NCBI GenBank assembly: GCA_938743325.2
Contig: OW568893.1
Location: 248,001 to 312,000 of the forward strand
Direction of reading: 5' to 3'
Source of the DNA: Pycnococcus provasolii
Taxonomy: Eukaryota; Chlorophyta; Pseudoscourfieldiophyceae; Pseudoscourfieldiales; Pycnococcaceae
Length of the DNA stretch: 64,000 nt
Under the pieces are notes generated by a model that worked only from the letters and a program-made list of their open reading frames with translations, had not been told where the DNA came from and did not search any database. The stretch's first letter is position 1; each line of letters starts with the position of its first letter. Shown in pieces: positions 47,874 through 58,029 of this stretch. The position numbers and the translations under genes are program-made.

Positions 47874-48523
47874 GAGAAGAGGTGTGAACTTCACAAAATA
47901 TATACATCACATGACGATGTCAGACAACCTATTTTCAAGGCTTGTCTACCTACCTATCGCGGCTGTGATGTTGTTGGGCGCCGTGGTCGGATCGCGCTTC
48001 TCTCCAACGAATTTTTCGTGGAAATTTGCAGAAAAAAGTGCGGAAAAACAAAACAAAACAAACAACAAAAAGAGAGAAAGAGCGTTGTGAGTGGAAAATG
48101 TGGGGACCCAGTAAACACAAGTCGCTCGCTGCAAGTCGCTGCAAGTCGGTTGCCAAGGTTTGCAAAGTGCAGCTTTGAAGTTGTGTTGCACCGCACGTAC
48201 CGTATCCTCAGTTCCTCACAGCCCAATGCGAATTCCTGTAATAATGAGTTCTCGACCATGGAGATGCGAGACGAAGTACTGTAAGGTTACACCGCCCACG
48301 GACAACGGACGATACCATCTGGGCCCCAGTTCACCCAGTTGCTTTCATTGTTTTCGGATTCAGGCTTCGATGAAGGGCCTATGTTCAGTTGCTCTTAAGT
48401 TGCGGAGAGGCCTCCTGGACCTCCGAGGTTGAATAGCTCTACGATAGAGCGAGGCCGCCTTTGGGTCAGGCATCCGCGCACCCGCCCGATCGGCTCGGGC
48501 CATCCTACTTTTCTCTGTTGGCC
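47874..48523. other. spacer between 5S rRNA and methyltransferase gene
   Basis: About 650 bp. It holds an A-rich tract (48025-48080) with AAACAAAAC repeats and tandem CGCTGCAAGTCG units (48121-48150). No gene is seen. Confidence 0.5.
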
Positions 48524-50162
48524 ATGGACGCCAAGGCGCGCGCGTCCTTCTTAAACGTGCTCATTGGGTTCATCTTAGGCGCAGTCTTCGTGTCGCTGTT
48601 TCAAGGGAAAACGCCCGAGGTATGTTTAAGTCTAAGTGTACTTGTGTTTACGTTTTGTGTTGGCTGTTTCGTTTTGTGTTTGGCTGCTTTTGTGTTGGCT
48701 GTTTTTGTGTACTACCAATATGGCTGTTGGTTGTGCGACTACAAAGTGTGGGTTGGTTGTGGGAGAGAGAAGAGAAGAAAAGGTGGTGGTGCAGTGCGGT
48801 GCGATGATTTCGTGTGCGCATACAGTTGTTTATGGCCTGGTCTACAGGCCTTATAAACAACTCCTCGTTTGGCGCATAAGCAGAGCTTCATCGCGCGCAG
48901 CGTTCGTGGGCGTTGACTCTGCAGTTACACGGAAACGATTAAGCACGACTTACCCAAGGAGATGCGAGGCCTGAAGTGGCAAGATCAACAACCGACTAGA
49001 CAGACACGTAAGGTTGGCCGGCGGGCGCGCGATCGACGCACTCTCCAGCCGGCCGGTTTCGTCGGCGCAATTTCCTTCTGGGCGATCGAACACACCAACC
49101 GAAACCGAGGCGAAGAGCGCGAATGGGGAATGGCGAGAGAGAGAGAGTGTGTGTGGGTGGGTGTGATGGATGAGGCTATTTTTATTTCGTCTTGCGTCTT
49201 GCGATCGTCAGTCAAACTTTGTTTCTAAGCTCGAACTAACGCAACACATCACACAACAACAACAACAACAACTTCGGGTGACTTAGGCACCAAAGACTGG
49301 CCTCGACGCTTACCCGATCGTGAGCGCATTCGAGGATAGCCTCTTCCTCGGCCCGCAGGAGGGCTTCGAGCCAGCCACGCGCAGGGCGGGATACGTCTAC
49401 AAGTCGAACCAATACCAGGATGTGTACGACAAGACGTGGACGCAGGGTGGCTACCCGCGTCAGAGCTGCTGGGGTTGCCGCTTCGCGGGCGACATTGTGA
49501 ACAAGGTGCAGTTTCACTCCATGCTCGACGCGGGAACGGGCAACGGCGCGCTCGTGCGGCTGATGCGCGAGCACGGCAAGGCTGCGTGGGGCATCGAGCT
49601 CTCGAAGGCGGTGCTCGAGAAGGAGTGCCCCGACATGCTGCAGAAGGGGTGGGTGGAGCCCGGCATTCTGACCAACCTGCCGTACGAGGACAACTCGTTC
49701 GACCTCGTGTACTCCGCGGACGTGCTTGAGCACATCCACCCGGAGGAGGCTGACAAGGTGATTGGCGAGCTGGTGCGCGTGTCGCGCAGGCACGTCGTCA
49801 TGAGCATCAGCTTGAAGGGCCACACGAAGGCGACGGCGGAGAACAACGAGGAGGCGAACCGCCACACGATGCTTCGCCCTCGGCAGTGGTGGGAGCAGAA
49901 GTTCCGCGAGCACGGCGCGGTTGTGAACCGCGAGCTCTTCTGGAGCCAGCAGGAGCGGGACCTCCGGTACACGCGTGACCAGATGCGCGAGTGCAGGTGG
50001 GAGGGCAATCAGCAGGAGGGTGGCCTTTACGAGGTTTGCGTGGTGGACAACAAGTGGCTTGTTGGGCGACGTGAGCAGGAGAACCTGCGCCGCGACCGCT
50101 GCATCACGACGCAGAACATGGAGCTCGAGCCTTGGTTTTTCACGTTCCGCAAGCTGCGATAG
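48524..50162 (+). CDS. membrane-anchored SAM-dependent methyltransferase, two exons
   Basis: Exon 1 (48524..48619) codes MDAKARASFLNVLIGFILGA and the rest of a signal-anchor helix (VFVSLFQGKTPE). Exon 2 (49287..50162) codes the enzyme. The 667-nt intron has donor GTATGT and acceptor ACTTAG and keeps phase 0, giving about 323 residues. The class I methyltransferase fold is clear: motif I MLDAGTGNGALVRLM, acidic strand-2 end GIELS, motif III-like FDLVYSADVLEHIHPE and VSRRHVVMSIS. A type II topology (short cytosolic tail, one helix, lumenal catalytic domain) suggests a Golgi or ER enzyme. An upstream CWGC pair and a final CVVDNKWL strand are included. The substrate is unknown. The intron is about nine times longer than the other two seen in the window. 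Confidence 0.75.
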
Positions 50163-51008
50163 ACCGTGAATGGCGTGATGCGGAGAGGTGAGTGTGCGTG
50201 TGTGTGTGTGTGTGTGAGAGAGTGTGTGTGTGAGAGTGTGTGCGTGCGTCAAAATGGTGGTAAGCGGTGTTTGGTAAGTAAAATGGTCTTGAAAGAGAGT
50301 AAGTAAGCAAGTAGAACAAAAAAAAACTCTTTTCTTCACAACTGATCAATCAATGAGATCTTTCTGTCTCGTTGATTTTATTTTTATTTATTTATTTATT
50401 TATATATGTTTTCCTCACACGTTTTCTGCGTCGTGAATGCGCGCGGACGTCGTTATTCATTTTAAAATGAGTGATAAATAAATAAATAAATAATGTCTGT
50501 GTTCTTCTTTTTGTATCTTCGTATTAATATATTGCTCTTTGCCTCTTTCAGCAGACTTTGTTGTGCGTTTTATTATGCTTACAACCTTGCTTCAGTTACA
50601 GGTACCACATAACCACAACAGTCAACATGTGTGAAAAGCTCACGAGTGCTTACAACTTACAAGTGTGTGCTACTATGTACAAGTGTGTGCTTGTGCGTGA
50701 CTGACTAGTGACTCAAGTTGACAGTTACAGTGTGCTTTGCGTGCTTTGCGTGCGTGCGTGTTCGTGGGCTGAAGAGTATGAGCTTATCCCGGGGAAGGCT
50801 TTTTTATCATCGTCAGAAGGAATCGTGTCTGGACAGAAAGGGTATGAATTTTCTCCCAGGCACAGACGTAAAACATGGTTACAACAACCCAGGTTTCTTA
50901 TATTCTTCGACCTAAACGCACGTACATACGTCCATTTTCTCTTTTCCCTGTTTCCCTTTGTTGCCTTTTCGCCGTCATTCCCTTCGTCATTCCCGCCTTG
51001 GTTCGGCT
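50163..51008. repeat. spacer rich in simple repeats
   Basis: Holds (GT)n/(GA)n tracts (50193-50243), (ATTT)n at 50378-50401, (AAAT)n at 50474-50492 and repeated ACAAGTGTGTGC units (50657-50692). No gene is seen; the last 200 bp should contain the ClpP promoter. Confidence 0.7.
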
Positions 51009-52196
51009 ATGGCGTCCCTGACTCAAAAACTGCGTCTTCTGCGCTCGTCGTCGTCAGCGGCGGCGGCGGTGGTTCTGGCTTCGTCAGCGTCGTCAGCGTC
51101 TTCTTCGCCTTGGTGTGTTCGTGCTTTCTCATCTTTACTCGTTTCTGCTCCGTACTCTTCCGCAGGTGAGTGGGCCACTCATGGCGCGCGCTCCTCGCTC
51201 CAAGCCAACCTTAGCTTGCTCTTCTGTGCGTCGGTGTCGACGTGTGCTGCTGCGGGACTATCCATAGGAGCGTACGGCTCAGCGGGTAATCCCATTATAC
51301 AAGTCGCGCGCACGGAAGCTTCTGCGGAGGCTGCGACGAAAAAAACGCACGAAAAAATAGAGAAGAAGCCCGCGGAGAAGGAAAAGAAGAGTGACAAGGT
51401 GGAACCGCCCAAAACGCCAACAAAGGAGAAGGAGAAGCCTGCTGAGAAGAAGCCTGCCGAGAAGAACGCCGTTACGAACGGCACGAAAGAAACTCCGCCA
51501 AAAAGCATAAGCGAGCTGCACATGACAATCATGCACCGCCAGAGGCGTGTTATGGTCACCGGCCGCGTCAACGAGGAGATGGCAAAGAGTGTCGTGGCGC
51601 AGCTGCTCTACCTGGAATCCGTCTCGGCAACCGAGCCTGTCACGCTTATCATAAACTCAGGAGGTGGTTCCGTGACTGACGGGCTGGCTATCGTGGACGC
51701 CATGGGTGTGGTGTCGTATCCAATTCGCACGGTCGCGGTTGGACGCGCGTGCAGCATGGCTGCAATTATCCTGTCGTGTGGTGCACAAGGCAAGCGCCTT
51801 GTCGCGCCAAATGCGCGCGTCATGCTCCACCAGCCATCGCACGGCCTAAGCGGAACGACGAGCGACATTCTCATCAGTGCCGCTGAGGCTGAGCGCACGC
51901 GCGCCCGTCTCGTTGGCATCGTCGCGAAGCAGACTGGCCGTAGCGCGGAGGAGGTGCAACGCCTGATGGATCGCGACCAGAACTTCAGCGCGGATGAGAG
52001 CGTTCGTTTCGGCATCGCGGACGACGTCTTGACGAGCAAATTTGGCAGCTTTCTGGAGCATGGCCAGACGAATAATGGCATGGCAGAGACACGAGAACAA
52101 GCGACAACAAAGGATTCGAAAGAGTTGTCTGAAGACAAGTCGACTAAAAGGAAGTCGTCGTCGTCGTCGTCATCATCTTCTGGCTCACCCTTGTAG
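51009..52196 (+). CDS. ClpP-type serine protease subunit, probably mitochondrial
   Basis: About 395 residues from the ATG at 51009. A Leu/Arg/Ser-rich presequence and a hydrophobic stretch are followed by a 60-residue Lys/Glu/Pro linker (EKKPAEKEKK, KEKEKPAEKKPAEK). The ClpP domain starts near residue 175. The catalytic triad is complete: Ser in GRACSMAAIIL (near 249), His in MLHQPSHG (near 274) and Asp in MDRDQNFSADE (near 323). The oxyanion loop LIINSGGGSVTDGLAIVD is also present. It should form the proteolytic core of an AAA+ Clp protease. A strong 5' splice-site-like GCAGGTGAGT lies near 51169 in the presequence, but the frame is open across it, so no intron is assigned. The Ser-rich tail comes from a (TCG)n run. 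Confidence 0.85.
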   Translation: MASLTQKLRLLRSSSSAAAAVVLASSASSASSSPWCVRAFSSLLVSAPYSSAGEWATHGARSSLQANLSLLFCASVSTCAAAGLSIGAYGSAGNPIIQVARTEASAEAATKKTHEKIEKKPAEKEKKSDKVEPPKTPTKEKEKPAEKKPAEKNAVTNGTKETPPKSISELHMTIMHRQRRVMVTGRVNEEMAKSVVAQLLYLESVSATEPVTLIINSGGGSVTDGLAIVDAMGVVSYPIRTVAVGRACSMAAIILSCGAQGKRLVAPNARVMLHQPSHGLSGTTSDILISAAEAERTRARLVGIVAKQTGRSAEEVQRLMDRDQNFSADESVRFGIADDVLTSKFGSFLEHGQTNNGMAETREQATTKDSKELSEDKSTKRKSSSSSSSSSGSPL

Positions 52197-52397
52197 TACA
52201 GTAATTATGATAAGGTAGATACACTGATGTAAATAACAAATCAACGTACAGCACGTGTGTGTGATACATATATATATTTTCATTATGTACAACAACATCA
52301 ACAACAACAAGGGCAAGTGCATGCCAGGCTGGTTATTTATTCCGGCCTTTATTTTATACTTGAAAGTATATACTTTCCAGGTGTGCAAACCCCCACC

Positions 52398-52497
52398 CTA
52401 AAGGTACTGCCCTACTGCCCTAATCAGCCCTAATTCATGCCCTAACCCTAACCCTAACCCTAATGCCCTAACCCTAATGCCCTAATCAGCCGTAGCT
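52398..52497. repeat. interstitial telomere-like tract
   Basis: Contains ACCCTAACCCTAACCCTAAT plus CCCTAATG, CCCTAATCAG and CCCTAATTCATG variants, upstream of the SRP receptor beta gene. A TAGACTA heptamer follows at 52516-52522. Confidence 0.9.
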
Positions 52498-52524
52498 ACG
52501 ATACTGCCCTAATAATAGACTACT

Positions 52525-52544
52525 CTGCGCCGCCCTTTTTCCCG
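52525..52544 (+). promoter_or_regulatory. promoter motif shared with the DUF4399 gene
   Basis: CTGCGCCGCCCTTTTTCCCG, 75 bp before the SRP receptor beta start codon; the DUF4399 promoter has CTGCGCCCCTTTTTCCCG at 40887-40904. A second TTTTTCCCGC follows at 52551-52560 (E2F-like). No TATA box is seen. Confidence 0.4.
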
Positions 52545-52618
52545 TTTTACTTTTTCCCGCAAGTGCAAGTGCATTTCTGGCATCGCTACTAATAAATCGA
52601 AGTGTGCTCGCTCTCATC

Positions 52619-53446
52619 ATGTCGTCGTCCTCACCACCACCGTCGTCGTCGTCGTCGTCAGCACATTCAGCACCTTCCATTTCCCCTTATCCAGAAGCCT
52701 CTATGGTTGTTGTTTCATTGGCATCCGTGGTGGTGGTTATATTCGTGTGTGTGTTTCTTTGGCTTGTGTTTCCCGGGTTCTTTGGTCGTCGCGGACGTGG
52801 GTTTTACAAGGCGTCTTCGAAGTCGAGGAAAAGAGGACCTCCTTCACTACTGTTAGTTGGTCCGATGAATGCGGGGAAAACTTCACTGCTACTTGCTATG
52901 CAAAGGAGTCAAAGCTGTGCTAACGGTGATTCTTCTGCCTTGATCCCTGATACCGTTACGTCCATGGAAGTGAACGAAACGTCCGTGGTCAAAGTCGACG
53001 GAAAGACGATGGCGGTCGTTGACATACCGGGACACCCGAGACTCAGCGCGCTCGTGCAGGAATACGCACAGCGAGCAAAAATAGTCGCGTTCGTAATTGA
53101 CAGCGCCGACTTTGCAAATCGGGCAAGAGAAGTTGCCGAGGCTCTCGTGGACATCATGGAACTCGCGCGCGAACAGCGCGCTCGTCTCGTCATCGTGTGC
53201 AACAAGTCCGATCGCACCATCGCGAGCCCGCCGTCATACGTAAAGACAAGACTAGAGAAGGAGCTGTCACGCGTAACGAGCATGGAGGACGACGGGTTGG
53301 CGGCTGCAGGTGACGGCGCGGGTGCACGCAAGAGACGCGGCAACGTGACAGCCTCCGGCGCGAAATTCACTTTCGACGACGACGTGCAGTTCGTCGCAAC
53401 TTCGGCGAAGAGTGCCGAGGTGAGTGAGTTGCTCTCACAGCTTTAG
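52619..53446 (+). CDS. signal recognition particle receptor subunit beta
   Basis: About 275 residues from the ATG at 52619. A Ser-rich lead is followed by a single membrane helix (VVVSLASVVVVIFVCVFLWL) and then a small Ras-like GTPase domain: G1 LLLVGPMNAGKTSLL near residue 82, DIPGHPRLSA (G3), VIVCNKSD (G4) and ATSAKSAE (G5). N-terminal anchor plus this GTPase is the SR-beta layout; SR-beta anchors SR-alpha on the ER for co-translational targeting. The family hallmark of Met/Ala in place of the first G1 Gly (GPMNAGKT) fits. It has a 20-residue Gly/Ala insertion before the last strand. Confidence 0.8.
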   Translation: MSSSSPPPSSSSSSAHSAPSISPYPEASMVVVSLASVVVVIFVCVFLWLVFPGFFGRRGRGFYKASSKSRKRGPPSLLLVGPMNAGKTSLLLAMQRSQSCANGDSSALIPDTVTSMEVNETSVVKVDGKTMAVVDIPGHPRLSALVQEYAQRAKIVAFVIDSADFANRAREVAEALVDIMELAREQRARLVIVCNKSDRTIASPPSYVKTRLEKELSRVTSMEDDGLAAAGDGAGARKRRGNVTASGAKFTFDDDVQFVATSAKSAEVSELLSQL

Positions 53447-53578
53447 AGGAGCTTAGATCGTTCATTCAGTAATGGAATGTACTTCACTTTGTCCAACATC
53501 ATGCGATTAGTCCCTGGGAGGCTAAATTGCTTGGTGTGTGCTGTGTTCCATGGATTACTTTTACACTTCCTGAAAAGT

Positions 53579-54565
53579 TCAAAGAAACTCTTGGGGATCC
53601 TTGCGCCAGTCAATGCCATCGCGCGCGACAACAGCGGAGTCGGTCGTGTGCACGCCCTCGTAGCAGTAGTCGCCGCCGTCGTACGGGTCGTTCACCCTCC
53701 GCCGTCCAAACGAGTTGTACCCGACGAGGTTGAAATCTAGTTCGCAGCGGGCGCACGAATCGTAGCACTGCTTAGAGTTATCCCAATGTGTGCTCACGCA
53801 CTCGTGCGGGTGACGGATGCGGCACACGCGGTCGGCACGAATGTTTGCGTCGAAGGACTCGCCACAACGTAGACACGTGGATGTGGAGGGTGCAGGCATC
53901 ACCGCCGGTGGAAACAAGGCTACGGCTGACGCGAGAGCGTCGGCAGAGCTCACCACCGCCTCGCGAATCAAGCGCACGACGTCCTTCGCCGGCAGTTTGT
54001 CGAGTCCGTTCAGAATCCTCTCGCGCTCTCCAGGCAATCTCGTGTCTTGTTCCGCTCGCGCAGAAGCCTCCACCTCCTCGATTTTGGCGCGTGCCGACGC
54101 GCGCATGTCCTCGGCATTCGCCGCGCTCACTTTCTCCGCCGCCGCCTTGTCCACCGCCGTTTGCAGTGCCGACCACGCGTGCTTGCACACAGTCACGCGA
54201 CCTTCATTGTCGCGCGTCGCCGTCGCGGCCGCCTGCCGCGCACCGTCCGGGCAACTACACGTCACGTCAAGGCCCGCGTAACAGAAACCGTCACGGCTCG
54301 TCGCGGAGACGGTGCGAGAGACGGCGCCTTCCGCAATGATGGTGTACGTAGACGAGCCTTGCGCCTCCCACTCGAGACGCACACTCCCATTTCCGAGCGC
54401 GGTCGCCGAGACGAGCTCCGCACCGCTGAATGCGTGTCGCGATCCGCAGACGATCGCGCCAAGCGTGAACCCTGGGATATGCGGCGGCGACGCGGTCGCC
54501 GCAGCTTGCGCCGCGGCGTCGGCGTCGCCATCTTCGGCGGTGCGCTGCTTCTTTTCGGCTCGCAT
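53579..54565 (-). CDS. SWIM-type zinc-finger protein
   Basis: Encodes 328 residues. The segment near residue 105, DVTCSCPDGA with VCKHAWSAL about 25 residues later, is a SWIM zinc finger (CxCxnCxH), a module for nucleic-acid or protein binding. A helical Ala/Glu region follows. The C-terminal 80 residues hold a second Cys/His-rich region: STCLRCGESF, CRIRHPHECV, and CYDSCARCELDFN before a YCYEGVHTT end, which could bind one or two zinc ions. No wider family is recognised. It starts MRAEKKQRTAEDG, a basic stretch that may be a nuclear signal. Confidence 0.7.
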   Translation of the reverse strand: MRAEKKQRTAEDGDADAAAQAAATASPPHIPGFTLGAIVCGSRHAFSGAELVSATALGNGSVRLEWEAQGSSTYTIIAEGAVSRTVSATSRDGFCYAGLDVTCSCPDGARQAAATATRDNEGRVTVCKHAWSALQTAVDKAAAEKVSAANAEDMRASARAKIEEVEASARAEQDTRLPGERERILNGLDKLPAKDVVRLIREAVVSSADALASAVALFPPAVMPAPSTSTCLRCGESFDANIRADRVCRIRHPHECVSTHWDNSKQCYDSCARCELDFNLVGYNSFGRRRVNDPYDGGDYCYEGVHTTDSAVVARDGIDWRKDPQEFL

Positions 54566-54632
54566 ACGATTTGATTTGTAAAGTCAACTTTTATGGCGTT
54601 TGAATAAATACACAGGATGGGGTTGGGGGGGT

Positions 54633-54735
54633 AGGGCGTTAGGGCGTTAGGGTTAGGGTTACGCCGTTACCATAGTCTAGGGGTTTAGGAGCCCTCCCCC
54701 TATCCCTAACCCTAACCCTAACGCCCTAACGCCCT
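54633..54735. repeat. inverted telomere-like repeat (29-bp perfect arms)
   Basis: The left arm 54633..54661 (AGGGCGTTAGGGCGTTAGGG plus TTAGGGTTA) is the exact reverse complement of 54707..54735, around a 45-bp loop that contains a TAGTCTA heptamer. It lies in the promoter of the SWIM gene. Confidence 0.95.
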
Positions 54736-56097
54736 AACCCTCACCTTCTTGTGGTGGTTCGTCGTTGGGGGAGTTCGTCGTGAACGCCGCCGCTCTTCTT
54801 CAAGAAGGCGCTTCTTGTGATGAGTGAGGTGACCCGTAGGTTCCCCTCTCCCCTTCTTTCAAAGATGGTCTTTGTGCGGTGCTCGTCGCGCGTCCGGTTT
54901 GTTCCGTGCGCGTGAACCCTGCCTGAACTCTGAAGCTGAAGGGAGCAAAGTTGCAAGTAACCCACCCACCAAAAAAAAATACACAAAATTGACAAAAAAA
55001 ACAAAACGCGCGCCAAAACGAGTGCGAGTTTCAGTGTGTTTGTACAGTACGAACTTGAACTGGAATGGACTACCGGGTAAGAGTACCCGGTACGATCGGA
55101 AGGAAGAAGCGTGCAAGCAAGCGAAGGAACGAGCGAGCGAGCATGAGTGAGGGCTGGCTGGCTGGTATCCTTTGGTTCGTTTTTTCGTTTTGCTTGAGAA
55201 CAAACGTCGCCTCACTCAAGAGACTCAAGAGCGAGCTTGTTGTTGATATCCCCTACCAAGGTTGAGGTTGCTGCTCCAAGCTGCCAAGCTGCCAAGAAAC
55301 ACCAAGAACCAGCTCTTCCATCCAAGAAACAGCCAAGGCGGTTGTTGATGTTGAGGTTGCTGCCCATCGATGATAGTCTAGCTTCAAGGATCCCGCTCGT
55401 TCCAGCACCATCTTGGAGTGGCGAGGAGAACAACCAACCATTGATGCATGATGCCTGAACGACCGCAGCTCCATGTGAGCTTGAATCATCATGGTGGATG
55501 CATGAATGAGGCTGTCCCATCAGACATCAGAGGCTGTTGTTACTCGCTCGCGAGCTCAGGTGAACTCCGCCTGGTGAAAAAAGGGTGAACTCCGCCGCTT
55601 CAACAAGGTCGCTTCAACCTCGACAGAGCTCAGCTCAGGAAACCACAGGCACCTCGAAAGGCTCGGAAGACTCCACTGGAGGACGAACATCATCGGGTGG
55701 GGCCGCCATCTCGGGCGCACCATTCCCATCCCAAAGCACTCTCCCTTACCTTAACTTAAGGGTAAGCTGCTTTGCGAATATTCATTATTCAACCTTGCAG
55801 TAAGTGAGTGAGTATTACTACCTTAAGTACTTTCTGTTTCTTTCCTTTGGTAGTTCGTCGTATTCATAAGTAAGTACGTACTTAAGTAAGAAGTGTGGTG
55901 CTCTTATTTACTTTGTTCAAGTGCAGAGAGAGAGAGAGCTTTAGAGCTTAAGAGCTTTCGTGAAAGCTTCCTAAATTAAATAAAAGATTCAGTGAGCGAC
56001 TCAGTCAGACTTTTGCATTCACAGTCAGACACAGTTATTGCTCATTTCTATCAAGCAACAAACACTTCTCGAGAGACTACATACAAATCATATTCAT
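54736..56097. other. gene-free spacer
   Basis: About 1.36 kb. It contains A-rich tracts (54970-55000), GAGCGAGCGAGC repeats near 55130, CCAAGCTGCCAAGCTGCCAAG (55281-55296 region) and GTTGAGGTTGCTG repeated at 55262 and 55351. No frame looks like a real protein. The final 150 bp are a leader with AG and TAAGT repeats. Confidence 0.5.
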
Positions 56098-58029
56098 ATG
56101 TCGCACGGCAGTGGTGGTGTTTTCGCGTCGAACGCCATGACGGCCCTCGGGCTGTGGGACGTCGTGCACGCCGTCATGTGCCTCGCAACGGCAGCCATCG
56201 TGCGAAAGGTGGACGAGGCGGAAATCGCGAGGCACAAGCGACTCGCGAAAGAGGAGCGCAAACGCGCGGACGTCGTTTCGGCAAAACTGAAAAAGCTCTC
56301 GTCGGAGGATCTCAAGGAACTTGACGACGGCGAAGAAAGCAAAGCTGCTGCTACTGGTACTGCTACTGCAGCCGCTGCAAACACAAAAGAAGACACCTGG
56401 GAAGACATCGAGGCGCGCGAAAGGGCGGTGCGCGAACGTGAGGAGGCGATGGCGAGGCGAGAGGCGGCACTCCAGCAAGCCACAACAAGACCGGGACTGC
56501 ACCGACGAGACGACTCCGCGTCGACGCAACTCGACACGAAGCTCGAAGCCCCCGCGCCGGAGACGGACGCACCAAAAGGGGAAGGATCCGACGACGACAA
56601 CGAAAAACTCGTCCACGAGCTCGAGAAGGAGCTCGCTGATGTGCAGGAGGAACTTGCGCACAAACGAGTGCAGCAGAAGGAAACGCAAACGGCGCTCGAC
56701 GTCATGCGCGCGGAACTGTCCAACCTGCGCGTCGAGGCACAGCGCTTGCATAACGCCGCGTCGCTGGCACCGACTTGGGAGGAGGTTAGCACTCTGCGCG
56801 TGCAGACACAGGAGTTGCGCGTCGAGCTTGCCGCAGCAAACCTCGACCGCGACGCACTCGCTGCGCGCGTTACCGAGCTCGAGGATGAGGTTTGCCAACT
56901 ACAAGATGACGTCGACGTCGCCGCCGCCGCTGCACCCCTTCCGGTGACGCCGGACGTGGACGAATCGGTGCCAAAGCCCGCCCTGCGACGAAGCAATGGC
57001 AGCGGCCGCAGCGCCAAGAAGGTGTCGTTCGACGACAAGGCGGAGTCCGCGGACGGCTCCTCTTCGCCTCAGCTGTCGCACGACGCAGCTCGACTGCAGG
57101 CGGAGGTGAAAATGCTACGCGAGACGCTTGCGGAGCGTGAGCAGGCGTGCAACGAAGAGAATGGCCGTGTGAGGCGAGATACGGCTGAAATCCTCAAGGG
57201 TGCGGAGATGCGCATGCGCGACGAAGTCTCCGAGCTCCAGGCGAAGCTGAACCTCGCTTGCCTTGCCGCGGCGCAGCGCGAGGCGGACGCCATCAAGCGC
57301 GAGGCTGACGCGACGAGCAAGGTTCCCAAGCCGCTGAACCTGAGGGAGAAAGCGAAGCGCATCTGGAAACGGGAACTCGTGGAAACCCAGCGTGAGCGCG
57401 CAGCGATTGCACGCGAGCGCGCCGCGGAAGCTCGCGAGCGTGCTGCGATCGAGTCAGCCGCGGCGGCGAGCCGCGAGGCGGCTGCAGAGGTGAGCAAGCT
57501 CGTGGCGGAGAGCCGTAAGCGCTTCGACGAGCGCGAGCGGGAGGCTCAGCGCCTGCTTGCGGATCGCAAGAAGACTGGCACGGTGACGTTGGATGACGAG
57601 CTGAGTGCGCTCCGCCGCGAGGCGACCATCGCACGGCACGCCTGGAGTCAGGCGGAGGCGGTGGCACAGGCTGAGACGGAGGCAAGGCGCAAGGTCGAAA
57701 AGGCGCTCGACGCGCAGCGCACGCGTGCGGACAAGCTGGATTGCGAGCGAAAGCGAGGTGCGGAGTCGGTGTCCCATGGCAACGGCTTCGCGCCTTCCGT
57801 GTCGTCCGAGGTGGATGTGCGCAAGCTGATGATTGATCAGGTTGTGCAGGAGGCGCGCCTCAGCATCGAGCAGATTCGGCAAAATGAGACGGTGGCTGAC
57901 AAGCGCCGCAAGGCGGTGAAGGACCTCAGGCTGAAGTACCACCCAGACAAGCACCCGGTGATGCGCTGGCTGTTCGAGGACGTGTCGAAGGTGGTGAACG
58001 CCGAGACGGAGTCGTTGATGTGGACATGA
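56098..58029 (+). CDS. coiled-coil protein with a C-terminal J domain
   Basis: About 643 residues from the ATG at 56098; the frame is open upstream in the leader. A short hydrophobic N-terminal stretch (ALGLWDVVHAVMCLATAAIV) could be a membrane segment. Residues 35-590 are mostly coiled coil, rich in Arg/Glu/Ala, with a break at 280-330 containing PALRRSNGSGRSAKKVSFDD. The last 50 residues, ADKRRKAVKDLRLKYHPDKH followed by a long helix, are helix II, HPD loop and helix III of a J domain, placed at the extreme C-terminus as in auxilin-type co-chaperones. It should recruit Hsp70 to whatever the coiled coil binds. No named family is recognised. Confidence 0.75.
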   Translation: MSHGSGGVFASNAMTALGLWDVVHAVMCLATAAIVRKVDEAEIARHKRLAKEERKRADVVSAKLKKLSSEDLKELDDGEESKAAATGTATAAAANTKEDTWEDIEARERAVREREEAMARREAALQQATTRPGLHRRDDSASTQLDTKLEAPAPETDAPKGEGSDDDNEKLVHELEKELADVQEELAHKRVQQKETQTALDVMRAELSNLRVEAQRLHNAASLAPTWEEVSTLRVQTQELRVELAAANLDRDALAARVTELEDEVCQLQDDVDVAAAAAPLPVTPDVDESVPKPALRRSNGSGRSAKKVSFDDKAESADGSSSPQLSHDAARLQAEVKMLRETLAEREQACNEENGRVRRDTAEILKGAEMRMRDEVSELQAKLNLACLAAAQREADAIKREADATSKVPKPLNLREKAKRIWKRELVETQRERAAIARERAAEARERAAIESAAAASREAAAEVSKLVAESRKRFDEREREAQRLLADRKKTGTVTLDDELSALRREATIARHAWSQAEAVAQAETEARRKVEKALDAQRTRADKLDCERKRGAESVSHGNGFAPSVSSEVDVRKLMIDQVVQEARLSIEQIRQNETVADKRRKAVKDLRLKYHPDKHPVMRWLFEDVSKVVNAETESLMWT

